Positions 35,488 through 43,599 of a stretch of DNA of 64,000 bases are shown here, piece by piece. The notes beneath the pieces were generated by a model that saw only the letters and a list, made by a program, of their open reading frames with translations, did not search any database and had not been told where the DNA came from. The stretch is from Nodularia sp. NIES-3585 (GTDB taxonomy: Bacteria > Cyanobacteriota > Cyanobacteriia > Cyanobacteriales > Nostocaceae). Made by a program: the position numbers and the translations under genes. The stretch is from positions 383,567-447,566 of the forward strand of contig NZ_BDUB01000001.1 in assembly GCF_002218065.1 (NCBI RefSeq), in the 5' to 3' direction. How positions within the stretch are numbered: position 1 is the stretch's first letter; the number at the start of each line of letters is the position of its first letter.

Positions 35488-35900
35488 AACGGGTATTATT
35501 TGACAGTGATGTTTTGCTGGATGTTTTAGCAGAGCGTCAACCGTTTGTTGTCGCCTCAGCGCAAGCATTAAATACAGTCATCATAAAACAGGTGCAAGGC
35601 TTTGTTTCAGGACACGCTGTTACTAATATTTTCTATATTTTACGTCGCCAAATCGGTAGCGAAGCAGCACGTAAATTAATAGAAACCTTATTGCAACACA
35701 TTCAAATTGCGAGCATTACAGATGAAGTAATTCACCAAGCTTTGCAAAGTCCAATTAAAGATTTTGAAGATGCGGTGACAAGTGCAGCAGCAATGGCTGC
35801 AAGTTTAGAAATAATTGTGACACGAAATACATCCGATTTTGTAGCTTCTTCAGTCCCAGCAGTGTTACCAGAAGAGTTCTTAAAAATGCTTTCTGATTAA
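35484..35900 (+). CDS. PIN-domain toxin, TTG start
   Basis: The 138-residue protein has Asp7 (VLFDSDVLLDVL), a helix with VTNIFYILRR, DFEDAVTSAAA and the late VTRNTSDF, the layout of the PIN family of PF13470 type. The start is a TTG that overlaps the antitoxin stop, with GAGGAGA 7 bases upstream. A 46-base piece of this gene recurs at 35955-36000. Confidence 0.82.
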   Translation: MKRVLFDSDVLLDVLAERQPFVVASAQALNTVIIKQVQGFVSGHAVTNIFYILRRQIGSEAARKLIETLLQHIQIASITDEVIHQALQSPIKDFEDAVTSAAAMAASLEIIVTRNTSDFVASSVPAVLPEEFLKMLSD

Positions 35901-35937
35901 GTTCGTATAAATAAAGGTATGACTACACAGGCAAATA

Positions 35938-35954
35938 GTGGCTGAGGTTGCACT
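35938..35954. repeat. Palindromic repeat family, short fragment 6
   Basis: GTGGCTGAGGTTGCA is the left end of the A block; it stops abruptly where a copied piece of a PIN gene begins. Confidence 0.75.
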
Positions 35955-36000
35955 TCGCCAAATTGGTAGCGAAGCCGCACGTAAATTGATAGAAACCTAT
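35955..36000 (+). pseudogene. 46-base duplicated piece of a PIN toxin gene
   Basis: These bases match 35644-35689 inside the preceding PIN gene with about three differences. The piece starts directly after a broken repeat fragment and runs into the end of the RelE gene on the - strand. It is the trace of a second PIN gene or of unequal recombination. Confidence 0.85.
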
Positions 36001-36257
36001 TTTTTATAAACTTCTCGCCGATGCTTAGATTGAATGAGTAAAATAATTAATTCTTCATCTTGAATTTCATAACGTAAGCGATAGTCTCCAATTCTAATTC
36101 GATATTCATTTTCATAACCTTTCAGTTTTACTACTCCATTAGGACGAGGTTCGTCTGCAAGCTGGCAAATCTTTTCATATACACGCTCTTTGAGATTATT
36201 AGGAAGATTATCTAATTGTTTTTGAATAGATTTAGTTATAATAATTTGGTACGTCAT
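35997..36257 (-). CDS. RelE-type toxin
   Basis: The 86-residue protein reads YQIIITKSIQKQLDNLPNNL, then VVKLKGYENEYRIRIGDYRL and QSKHRREVYK, a typical RelE mRNA interferase with its basic cluster. Residues matching the 96-base duplicate lie in its middle. It starts 5 bases after its antitoxin stop and looks complete. Confidence 0.87.
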   Translation of the reverse strand: MTYQIIITKSIQKQLDNLPNNLKERVYEKICQLADEPRPNGVVKLKGYENEYRIRIGDYRLRYEIQDEELIILLIQSKHRREVYKK

Positions 36258-36262
36258 AGTAT

Positions 36263-36505
36263 CTATTTACGCCGATTGCTTAGATACTGCTCAAAAGTAG
36301 TATATTCACCATTGGCGTATTCATCACGTACTAACTGAATCTCTCTTGCAGTTGCTTCATCTTCTTCCCAACTTTCTTCTTCAGCTTCAGCAATAGCTTG
36401 ATCAAGAATCTCCCAAAGTAGTTTTTTTTCTGATAGATTTAGCGCACTTAAGGAGTTAATGAGTAACTCCATAGGAATGAATAAATTTAGTCCTGCTTGT
36501 GACAT
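36263..36505 (-). CDS. Antitoxin of the RelE pair
   Basis: The 80-residue protein has a helical, strongly acidic middle (EEESWEEDEATAREIQLVRD) and a C-terminal YTTFEQYLSNRRK tail, as in small antitoxins that precede RelE genes in cyanobacteria. Its stop lies 5 bases before the toxin ATG. The N-terminal part (LINSLSALNLSEKKLLWEI) is probably the dimer helix. Confidence 0.75.
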   Translation of the reverse strand: MSQAGLNLFIPMELLINSLSALNLSEKKLLWEILDQAIAEAEEESWEEDEATAREIQLVRDEYANGEYTTFEQYLSNRRK

Positions 36506-36551
36506 TGCTTTGATTATCCTAATGTCTATCTTTATATTTTATCAGATACAC

Positions 36552-36654
36552 CACTTCTCGATGTTATGAGGTACAAAAACCCCACCCCCAACCCCCTCCG
36601 GTGCAAGCGATGAGGGGGCTATGATGTACCTCATATAATTGGAAACCGCTGTAA
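36552..36654. repeat. C-rich foldback repeat (second family), copy 1
   Basis: It contains ATGAGGTACA and its inverse TGTACCTCAT around a CCCCACCCCCAACCCCCTCC and GAGGGGGCTATGATG block. It ends with TATAATTGGAAACCGCTGTAA. The same layout recurs at 42470-42626. It may form a hairpin between the antitoxin of one module and the toxin of the next. Confidence 0.8.
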
Positions 36655-36677
36655 CTATTAGGTGATAGCAAAAAATC

Positions 36678-36974
36678 TTATAAACGCCTTTCCCACTGTT
36701 GCGGATCACGTTTAACATAAAAACAACCAATAATTGAAATTATTTCATTTATAATAATATAAAATAATCCATAAGGAAACTTCCGAATTAACTTTTTTCT
36801 AATTTGTTCGTGAACAATTGGACAAGCAAAAGGATTACGCTGAATTGTAGAAAAACTAGCATCAACAACACGAATAAATTCAGAACCTAATCCAATCATT
36901 TGCTGTTTATACCAATTATAAGCATCCTCCAAATCAAGTTCTGCTTCTGGTGTAATTAAAATTTTGTAATTCAT
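36678..36974 (-). CDS. ParE/RelE-type toxin with its antitoxin
   Basis: The 98-residue protein differs at only 8 positions from the product of 33910-34206. It has the same start (MNYKILITPEAELDLEDAYN) and KRDPQQWERRL end. It lies 7 bases after the addiction-module antitoxin at 36982-37209, so this is the complete parent-like module. Confidence 0.85.
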   Translation of the reverse strand: MNYKILITPEAELDLEDAYNWYKQQMIGLGSEFIRVVDASFSTIQRNPFACPIVHEQIRKKLIRKFPYGLFYIIINEIISIIGCFYVKRDPQQWERRL

Positions 36975-36981
36975 TTATTAA

Positions 36982-37209
36982 CTAAGAATTAAATTTTTGT
37001 TTTACTTCCTCCCAGGTAGACACTTGATGAGGATTTTGATCATAAAGTTTTAAACGTCTCTCTAATTCCTGTTTTTGAGCATGACTAATATTTACATCAT
37101 CAGCATCTATAGTGATACTATCCCAAATATCTTGGACTAATTGAATTCTTTCCGCAATACTTAATTGCAAAATGTTGTGAGGTAGTAAATTTTCCATAAA
37201 TTTTCTCAC
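36982..37209 (-). CDS. Addiction-module antitoxin (PF09720-like)
   Basis: The 75-residue protein (an ATG 12 bases inside may be the true start) has LSIAERIQLVQDIWDSI, HAQKQELERRLKLYDQNP and a VSTWEEVKQKF ending, the pattern of the small addiction-module component that pairs with ParE/RelE toxins. Its last codons (F-N-S-stop) are echoed by a remnant next to the orphan toxin at 33910. Confidence 0.83.
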   Translation of the reverse strand: MRKFMENLLPHNILQLSIAERIQLVQDIWDSITIDADDVNISHAQKQELERRLKLYDQNPHQVSTWEEVKQKFNS

Positions 37210-37295
37210 TTGAATAGATAATATTTTTTATTTTAACTCATCATTAGCAAGTAGGTTAGGTTGAGAAGCAAAACTCACCTACCATAACCAGTCTG

Positions 37296-37402
37296 TAGCG
37301 ATCGCATAACCCACCAAAGCAATAACTAACCTAAAATGGTGGGTTATGGCGCAAACAACAATTTTCATGTTGAACATATTATTCTCTGCGCCTAACTCAC
37401 CC
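37296..37402. repeat. Palindromic repeat family, copy 7 (B type)
   Basis: GCGATCGCATAACCCACCAA and the B core from ATGGTGGGTTATGGCGCAAA to GCGCCTAACTCACC. It matches the copy at 32591-32687 over most of its length. It lies between the last antitoxin and the small membrane protein gene, closing the toxin-antitoxin stretch. Confidence 0.85.
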
Positions 37403-37468
37403 TACATTCTGTGTATTTCTTTAAATAAAGTGCAAAATTGAGGTGTAAGCATTGATTAAAGAAGGAAC

Positions 37469-37684
37469 ATGGACGCAGAGAAAAAAGCAGTTATATCACC
37501 AGTCAATTTACAATCACAAGCAGACGCGGAACTGGAACGCCATCTGCGCGAACTCAAGTTTAGACAAGAACTCAGAAAAGATTGGATTTTATTTATTGTG
37601 CGGGATGTTGTTATTTTTTCTGTAGCGATCGCCTTCGTGTTTACAATGTGCGGCTATTCATTTTTCATTCTTATTTACCGCTAA
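37469..37684 (+). CDS. Small single-pass membrane protein, unknown
   Basis: The 71-residue protein has a charged N-terminal half (about 15-40, LERHLRELKFRQELRKDW) and one hydrophobic segment (FIVRDVVIFSVAIAFVFTMC). AGGAAC precedes the ATG by a few bases. I do not recognise a family. Its stop is one base from the stop of the convergent envelope protein gene. Confidence 0.6.
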   Translation: MDAEKKAVISPVNLQSQADAELERHLRELKFRQELRKDWILFIVRDVVIFSVAIAFVFTMCGYSFFILIYR

Positions 37685-37685
37685 T

Positions 37686-39350
37686 TTAGAAATTATAACC
37701 GATACCCAGTAACAAACCAACATCAGTGCGATCCAAAAATGCCGCATTCACAGTACCTGTGGCGGTAAAGCGATGCCTGCGGCTGGCTCCGCCTACGCCT
37801 AAAGGCAAATCCACACCACCAGTTAACAATAAACCAAAATCCGAACCGCCCCCAGTATTAATAGCAACACCAGCACCTAAAAAAGGAGATATGGATAACT
37901 GTTGTCCACCCAAGGGATCTGCTGCACGCGGAGAAAAATCTAAAGTTACAGGCACTAAAAACAGCGTATCACCTCCAAATATCACCGATGGGCGCACCGA
38001 AATAGTATTTGTCAGCCCAATTTTGCTAATGACTGCATAGTTACTTTCACTGAGGGTAGAATTGCCACTGATGCCAATATTACCAGCCACTCCCACATAA
38101 CTAGAGCCACCACGAGTAGGTGTACCTGGCTCTATACCAGGAGTAGTTTCTGCTGGTGGCTGCTGAGTGACTCCCAGGTTAGGTGGGATGAGGACTTCGT
38201 TAATTGCATGGATGACACCATTGCTGGCTTCTATATTCGGCTGGATTACATTCGCATCGTTGACCGCAATTTGATTGGTGGCGCTGTCCACGTTAATAGT
38301 TACAGGTATATCCTCAAAGGTTCTCAATTCTCCATCTGAGAGTTGATTCGCAGTTACTTCTCCAGGAACCACATGATATCTCAAAATCTGAATCAATAAT
38401 TCCCTGTTTTCCGGTTGCTGTAACTCCTCTAAAGTCCCCGCAGGTAAAGCTGCAAAAGCCGCATCTGTGGGAGCAAAAACTGTATAAGGGCCTGGTTGTT
38501 GCAGAATACCTGCTAAACCTGCTATCTGCAATAAAGAAGTCAAACTTCTAAAAGATTCACTCGATGCAGCAATAGAAACAATATCTTGAGCAGTTTGAGT
38601 CTGTTCAGTAGCCCCAACTATATAGTTAGTCGCTACGACATTGGGAGTCAAAGCTTGCATTTGTCCCTGTCTAACTAAAGCTTGATACAAAATCGCCGCT
38701 GCTTCCGCACGAGTTAAAGGTTCTAGCGGGTTGAGTTGGTTGACATTGGGATAATTGACAACAATATTGGCTGCTGTGGCTGCTGCGACATTATTTAATG
38801 CATAGTTTGGGATTGCTGAAGCATCTGTGTAGTAAGTATTCACTACACCTAATGGATTCTCGCCAGTTTCCAAACCCAAACCAGTTGTTAGCGCAACTAT
38901 GGCCTCAACTTTGCGAATTTGCTGATTTGGCAGAAATAAGTTTCCCGGATAACCTGACATAAATCCAGTTTGGTAGGCTTCCTGAATTGCCGAATTTCCC
39001 CAGAAGTCGGCTGGAACATCTGTAAAACCATCTGGAGTTATTTGGCGAATTGGCTCTTGATTAAAAGCTTTTTGAATCATGGCCGCAAATTCTGCCCGAC
39101 TCACAGGTTGATTTGGCCGAAAAGTGCCATCAGGAAAACCAGATATGATGTTTTTTTGAGCTAAAGCTTGTATAAATGGACTTGCCCAATAATCTGAACT
39201 AATGTCAGACAAGTTAGCGGCTAAAGCAGGTGAGGAAGTATTAGGAACGCTCGTTTGAGCAGAAACTATTATGGGATTAATTGTGCTAACTATCACTCCC
39301 AAGGCCAATAAACTTGTACTTGCTGATGTCCAACGCCAGAAACTAATCAT
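37686..39350 (-). CDS. Envelope protein with three SLH domains, a fasciclin domain and a barrel-like C-terminus
   Basis: The protein has 554 residues from ATG 39350, which follows GGGGGAGG by 8 bases. It has a signal peptide ending near VSAQT. Three SLH motifs follow (DISSDYWASPFIQALAQKNI with FPDGTFRPNQPVSRAEF; FTDVPADFWGNSAIQEA; PLTRAEAAAILYQAL). Then comes a FAS1/fasciclin domain (YTVFAPTDAAFAALP, ILRYHVVPG, NGVIHAINEVLIPP). A glycine-rich C-terminus of alternating strands ends in Phe, as outer-membrane barrels do. SLH domains bind cell wall polymers, fasciclin domains adhere. It probably links the peptidoglycan to the outer membrane. Confidence 0.85.
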   Translation of the reverse strand: MISFWRWTSASTSLLALGVIVSTINPIIVSAQTSVPNTSSPALAANLSDISSDYWASPFIQALAQKNIISGFPDGTFRPNQPVSRAEFAAMIQKAFNQEPIRQITPDGFTDVPADFWGNSAIQEAYQTGFMSGYPGNLFLPNQQIRKVEAIVALTTGLGLETGENPLGVVNTYYTDASAIPNYALNNVAAATAANIVVNYPNVNQLNPLEPLTRAEAAAILYQALVRQGQMQALTPNVVATNYIVGATEQTQTAQDIVSIAASSESFRSLTSLLQIAGLAGILQQPGPYTVFAPTDAAFAALPAGTLEELQQPENRELLIQILRYHVVPGEVTANQLSDGELRTFEDIPVTINVDSATNQIAVNDANVIQPNIEASNGVIHAINEVLIPPNLGVTQQPPAETTPGIEPGTPTRGGSSYVGVAGNIGISGNSTLSESNYAVISKIGLTNTISVRPSVIFGGDTLFLVPVTLDFSPRAADPLGGQQLSISPFLGAGVAINTGGGSDFGLLLTGGVDLPLGVGGASRRHRFTATGTVNAAFLDRTDVGLLLGIGYNF

Positions 39351-40583
39351 GAAAATATCCTCCCCCAAAAAAATTGAAAATCATTGTATATAAGTCTGAG
39401 CAGACAAGGGTAAACAGAGGACTGTTTGCTTTATCTCAATATCCCAACTACAAATGCGATTTGGACAGTATTGAGCGTTGAAAATGTTGAGGACATAATC
39501 ACTTGTTCCTAAAATACACCGATGAATTTTACTTTTCTTTGAGCGTAGGTAACTAGCATCAATTGAGGTATTTAATAGCCATTTTGCCAAATGACTGAAA
39601 AAGGCTAAAAGCCCTAAACTGATACAGTATGGCATCTACATACTATTAAAAAAATGATTTTCCATAAAGATACCGTAAATAATCTCAGATTCGACTTGAT
39701 TACACAACTAGCTTAATATCAAAGTGTTATTTTTTTTCTCTTCCTCTAGATGGTTGACCAAATTCAGAAGTTATTATTTTCAGAGAATTAGCTGCTAATT
39801 AATTATTTTTCTTTCAATTCTCTCAGATATATTAATATCTATAGAATATCTGAAATTTTTTTGCGTGGGATTTAACACTTGTGAATCCGCCTAAATCTAG
39901 GCTAGTTGCTTATAAGTAAAACCTCCAAAACCTCACTGGATAAGCTTCAAAGGGTGAACTTGAGTAATTTATCTCTTCTTTATTAGGGAGGGTATTGATC
40001 AATTCTGATACATTTACATCCTGTTATAAACTGTTTTAGTAGCGAATTCATCTCAAATTTATATTTGATTTAAAAAATCATCTGAGCTTAAACAAATCAG
40101 GCGTTAATGAATTTGAATATGAACTACTAAAATTAAATTCCTTTAAGCCTTTGCGCCTAAATTAGTTTGGTCTAAAGCTTACCACAGCCTGCGCTAGTCC
40201 GTGTTAGCGTAGCGGGGCGGAGCAACGACTAATTCATATTTTGATTCAGCAACGCTAAATGTTATATATAGGAAGCAATTCTAATTAATCAGCATGACCA
40301 AAGTTCCTAAACCCAGTTTCTTCAATCAACCTGGATATTGGGTTTCACAAATAATTTATATTTGCTATATACTAATTTGACGGAATAAAATTTGTCGTGT
40401 TATCAAATATACAAAGTTATGGCTTCTATGGTAGCAAAATATTTTCAGTCAAGACAAAATTTCCGGTAAGCTAATGACGATGCTCAGTTTATACTTATTG
40501 AAATCTGAAAACAAGCACTAAATGCATTCTAATTTATATCACCTTCTGATACATGGACAAAAAATTAAGTCTTATGAGTGGTA
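39351..40583. other. Long intergenic region, mostly unassigned
   Basis: About 1.2 kb between the divergent envelope protein and permease genes, strongly AT-rich. I see no convincing gene; an 84-codon frame on the - strand (39381-39635) lacks family features. Near 40190-40258 there is a short GC-rich repeat-like stretch (GCGTAGCGGGGCGGAGCAAC) and a tail TTCAGCAACGCT similar to the end of the MITE at 45541-45651. Confidence 0.5.
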
Positions 40584-41357
40584 ATGCAAACGAAAAAAAA
40601 ATTAGACCAATTATGGATTGTACGCTGTTTTGCCGCATTGCTACTCTTTGGTCAGGTACTGCTGCATTTACTCCAAGGAAAAACTTACTACCGGAAAATT
40701 TTGCAACACATGGTAACAGCCGGGCCGGCTTCGGTGTCTCCGGTTATCCTTGTCAGTGGATTTGCCGGGATGATTTTTACTATTCAAACTGCTAGAGAAT
40801 TAGTCAGATTTGGTGCAGTAGATGCGGTAGGGGGTGCTTTTGCTTTGGCTTTTTGCCGAGAATTAGCGCCACTTTTGACAGCTAGTATTATTGCAGGACA
40901 AGTAGGTTCGGCTTTTGCAGCAGAAATAGGTGCTATGCGAGTTACAGAACAAATCGATGCACTTTATATGCTGAAAACAAATCCTATTGATTACTTAGTG
41001 CTTCCTAGAGTAATTGCTTGCATTTTAATGATGCCAATTATGATGGTTTTTGCTTTAGTTATGGGTATCACTGGCGGACTTTTTGCCGCAGCAAAATTTT
41101 ACAATATTGATCCTGAAGCTTTTTTAGAGTCTGTGAGAACTTTTTTAGAACCATCAGATTTACTTATGGTTTTAGTCAAAGGTCTGATTTTTGGAGCTAT
41201 AGTTGGTATAAATGGCTGTAGTTGGGGACTCACCACTCAAGGAGGCGCAAAAGAAGTTGGAGAATCGGCAACGACAGCAGTTGTCACAACTTGGGTATTA
41301 ATTTTTATGATGGACTTTTTTATCTCTGTATTGATGTTTGACAAGCCTATACCTTAA
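40584..41357 (+). CDS. MlaE-family ABC transporter permease
   Basis: The 257-residue protein (ATG 40584; GTG 40578 also possible) has the MlaE core: SVSPVILVSGFAGMIFTIQT, FCRELAPLLTASIIAGQVGS, AFAAEIGAMRVTEQIDAL, then YLVLPRVIACILMMP and five to six membrane helices. MlaE permeases work with an ATPase and an MCE protein in moving lipids between membranes. No MlaD/MlaF gene lies next to it, so the partners must be elsewhere, as is common in cyanobacteria. Confidence 0.9.
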   Translation: MQTKKKLDQLWIVRCFAALLLFGQVLLHLLQGKTYYRKILQHMVTAGPASVSPVILVSGFAGMIFTIQTARELVRFGAVDAVGGAFALAFCRELAPLLTASIIAGQVGSAFAAEIGAMRVTEQIDALYMLKTNPIDYLVLPRVIACILMMPIMMVFALVMGITGGLFAAAKFYNIDPEAFLESVRTFLEPSDLLMVLVKGLIFGAIVGINGCSWGLTTQGGAKEVGESATTAVVTTWVLIFMMDFFISVLMFDKPIP

Positions 41358-41643
41358 CTACAGTGTCAAACAATTTTAGATTTTGCATTAATACCACAGA
41401 AAAATCTACGGGCTTGTACAATTCAAGAAGTATTCGTCACTAGAGTAAAAAATTAAAATGCTGTAAGCAGAGTTTTTTTCAGCTATATCTTCTGAGAATA
41501 TAACTAATTAGCAAATTCAAAAAAGTATCAAATTGTACTCAAAACCTTTTTTGTAGCAATTGTTTCAATAAAAAAAATGGCAGAAATGGCAATTTAACGA
41601 GCCATCAATAAATTTGATTGCTATATTGTACTAAATAAGTAAT

Positions 41644-42384
41644 GTGGTGAGGATGGGGAAAGCTGTGCGTAATGATTTACATGGCTTAGATATTAGTCAG
41701 AAAGAATTGCGAAAGTTGACTAATTTACCTGTTAAAGATAAATTAATTATTATTAGCAATCCCTTAAAAGCAATTGCTAAAAGGATGATAGGTAAGCTTA
41801 AGGGTTCCGAAGGAGCGACTGTAGTTTTTATTAGTTGTTCTATATTTGTTTTTAGTTATTTGCTTTTTGATATCATTATTAGACTTTTTGCTACGTGGAT
41901 TACAATTCCATCCTGGTTTTTGTTAATAATATTATGTTTTTGGGGTGGTGGTGTCACGCAAATTGTTTTGTATTTATTATGGTGGAAAAAACTGAAAAAT
42001 CTTGATGATAATATGACGAATGCTTTGGAAATACTTTTAAATGATGTTGATAGATATAATGCTGTGATTAAAGCTATAGATATTAATGATCAAATAGAAG
42101 CAGCTGGCAACCCAGGAGTAGTTATTCAAGAAAGAGAAAGAGTGATCGCCGCTTTGAAACTCACCAGAACTGATTTAATTCGGGCTTTGAAAACAGAAAG
42201 AATTTTAAGAGAAAACAAGAATTTTATTCTCAGGAATACGGAGCTATTTGCTAACAATTTAGCTACTTTAACAGCAATGCAAGTTACAGAAGAAGCTACA
42301 GAGCATGGTAGGTTACTCAATGAAGCTTTGCAAATTGCCTTAGATGTGCAACTGGAAATGAAAAGGCTGCAAACCCAAAGCTAA
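41644..42384 (+). CDS. Membrane protein with coiled-coil tail, unknown
   Basis: The 246-residue protein has a basic N-terminus (1-65) with LKAIAKRMIG, two hydrophobic segments (about 60-85 and 90-112: VVFISCSIFVFSYLLFDI; FLLIILCFWGGGVTQIVL) and a long charged helix (120-246) likely to form a coiled coil. The start is uncertain: GTG 41644, GTG 41647 or ATG 41653. I do not recognise the family. Confidence 0.6.
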   Translation: MVRMGKAVRNDLHGLDISQKELRKLTNLPVKDKLIIISNPLKAIAKRMIGKLKGSEGATVVFISCSIFVFSYLLFDIIIRLFATWITIPSWFLLIILCFWGGGVTQIVLYLLWWKKLKNLDDNMTNALEILLNDVDRYNAVIKAIDINDQIEAAGNPGVVIQERERVIAALKLTRTDLIRALKTERILRENKNFILRNTELFANNLATLTAMQVTEEATEHGRLLNEALQIALDVQLEMKRLQTQS

Positions 42385-42469
42385 AAGCAATCCTTCCATA
42401 TCAAACAATTTTGTTTGTTTAGATTTTAGATTTTGGTTCGACCGACAGATAAATCTAGCGGCTGGTACC

Positions 42470-42626
42470 ATTACAGCACTTACCGGTGTTATCAGGTATA
42501 AGAACCCCACCCCCAACCCCCTCCCATATCAAAGGTTTATCCTTTTCTTCCCCCCGTTGCGGGGGGATTGAGGGGGCTACGATGAGGGGGCTACGATGTA
42601 GCTTATATAATTGGAAATCGCTGTAA
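42470..42626. repeat. C-rich foldback repeat (second family), copy 2
   Basis: It is bounded by TTACAGC and GCTGTAA and contains the CCCCACCCCCAACCCCCTCC and GAGGGGGCTACGATG blocks of the copy at 36552-36654, with an extra internal inverted segment (CCCCCCGTTGCGGGGGG). It fills about half of the 338-base gap between the preceding membrane protein and the DUF1350 gene; the rest is unassigned. Confidence 0.82.
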
Positions 42627-42722
42627 GGAACTATTGGTCATAGTTTTTTCGGTTCAGCTTCCCACGACTGCAATCAACGGTCTAACATAAAGAGGTGTGA
42701 ATTTAGCGATCGCCTGTTAAGT

Positions 42723-43490
42723 ATGGACTGGAAAGAAATTAGAGGTAACTGGGTTCTCATTCCCCCAAAACCCATCGGGATGATCCATTTTCTGGGAGGT
42801 GCATTTGTCGCCACTGCACCCCATCTCACTTATCGCTGGTTACTGGAACAACTGGCCAATAAAGGGTATGTTATTATTGCTACTCCATTTGTGAATACAT
42901 TGGATCACATTGCGATCGCTAAAACTGTACTGCTGAACTTTGAACGCACCATAGAACGATTACAGGACTCTGGGGCATTACGCCAGCTTTATCTCCCTAC
43001 TTATGGACTAGGGCATAGTATGGGTTGTAAACTTCACTTGATCATCGGGAGTCTCCTACCTGTAGAACGTGCCGGAAATATTTTAATTTCTTTCAACAAC
43101 TACGCCGCTAAGGAGGCTATTCCTTTAGTAGAACAGCTAAATTCTACTTTCCTGGTTGAGTTTACTCCCTCGCCACTGGAAACCAACCGCATGATCCAGG
43201 AAAGCTACAATATCCGCCGCAATTTATTAATAAAATTTAGTAACGATACCATTGACCAATCAGCACCTTTAACCAAAATCTTACAAGCCCGCTTTTCTGA
43301 AATGGTTACTACACAAACCCTACCCGGTACTCACACTACACCTTTAGGTCAAGATATCAAATGGCAACCAGGAGCATCATTTACTCCCTTAGACGCTTTA
43401 GGGCAATGGTTTAGGCAAGAAGTATACCGAGATTTGAACCAGCTAAAACGCACCATTCTTTTGTGGATAAATCCGTTGTCACCGCCATAA
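42723..43490 (+). CDS. DUF1350 alpha/beta-hydrolase-like protein
   Basis: The 255-residue protein matches the plant/cyanobacterial DUF1350 family: WVLIPPKPIGMIHFLGGAFV, then TYRWLLEQLANKGYVIIATP and YGLGHSMGCKLHLIIGS, where GHSMG is a nucleophile-elbow-like motif. The function is unknown; a hydrolase role is inferred. ATG 42723 is preceded by a HIP1 site. Confidence 0.87.
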   Translation: MDWKEIRGNWVLIPPKPIGMIHFLGGAFVATAPHLTYRWLLEQLANKGYVIIATPFVNTLDHIAIAKTVLLNFERTIERLQDSGALRQLYLPTYGLGHSMGCKLHLIIGSLLPVERAGNILISFNNYAAKEAIPLVEQLNSTFLVEFTPSPLETNRMIQESYNIRRNLLIKFSNDTIDQSAPLTKILQARFSEMVTTQTLPGTHTTPLGQDIKWQPGASFTPLDALGQWFRQEVYRDLNQLKRTILLWINPLSPP

Positions 43491-43599
43491 TATTTGATTA
43501 GCAGTTGATTATAGTCAGGAGTATTTATTAATTCAGAATTATCAGCCGTAAAATCTGGCATAGTTTTATTTTTAATTAAGTTTTAAATTAGTATTTTAT

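Noticed and set aside
36542-36730. 62-codon - strand frame between the antitoxin at 36263 and the toxin at 36678
   Set aside because: It runs through a C-rich foldback repeat and into the toxin gene; the composition follows the repeat and there is no family feature.
30478-37402. Possible CRISPR array, because of several similar short repeats
   Set aside because: The copies are 80-110 bases, palindromic at their ends, unequally spaced by 0.7-4 kb and separated by genes; there are no short regular spacers and no cas genes.
39381-39635. 84-codon - strand frame upstream of the SLH-fasciclin gene
   Set aside because: No domain, no good ribosome binding site, and it lies in an AT-rich leader region; support is too weak to call a gene.
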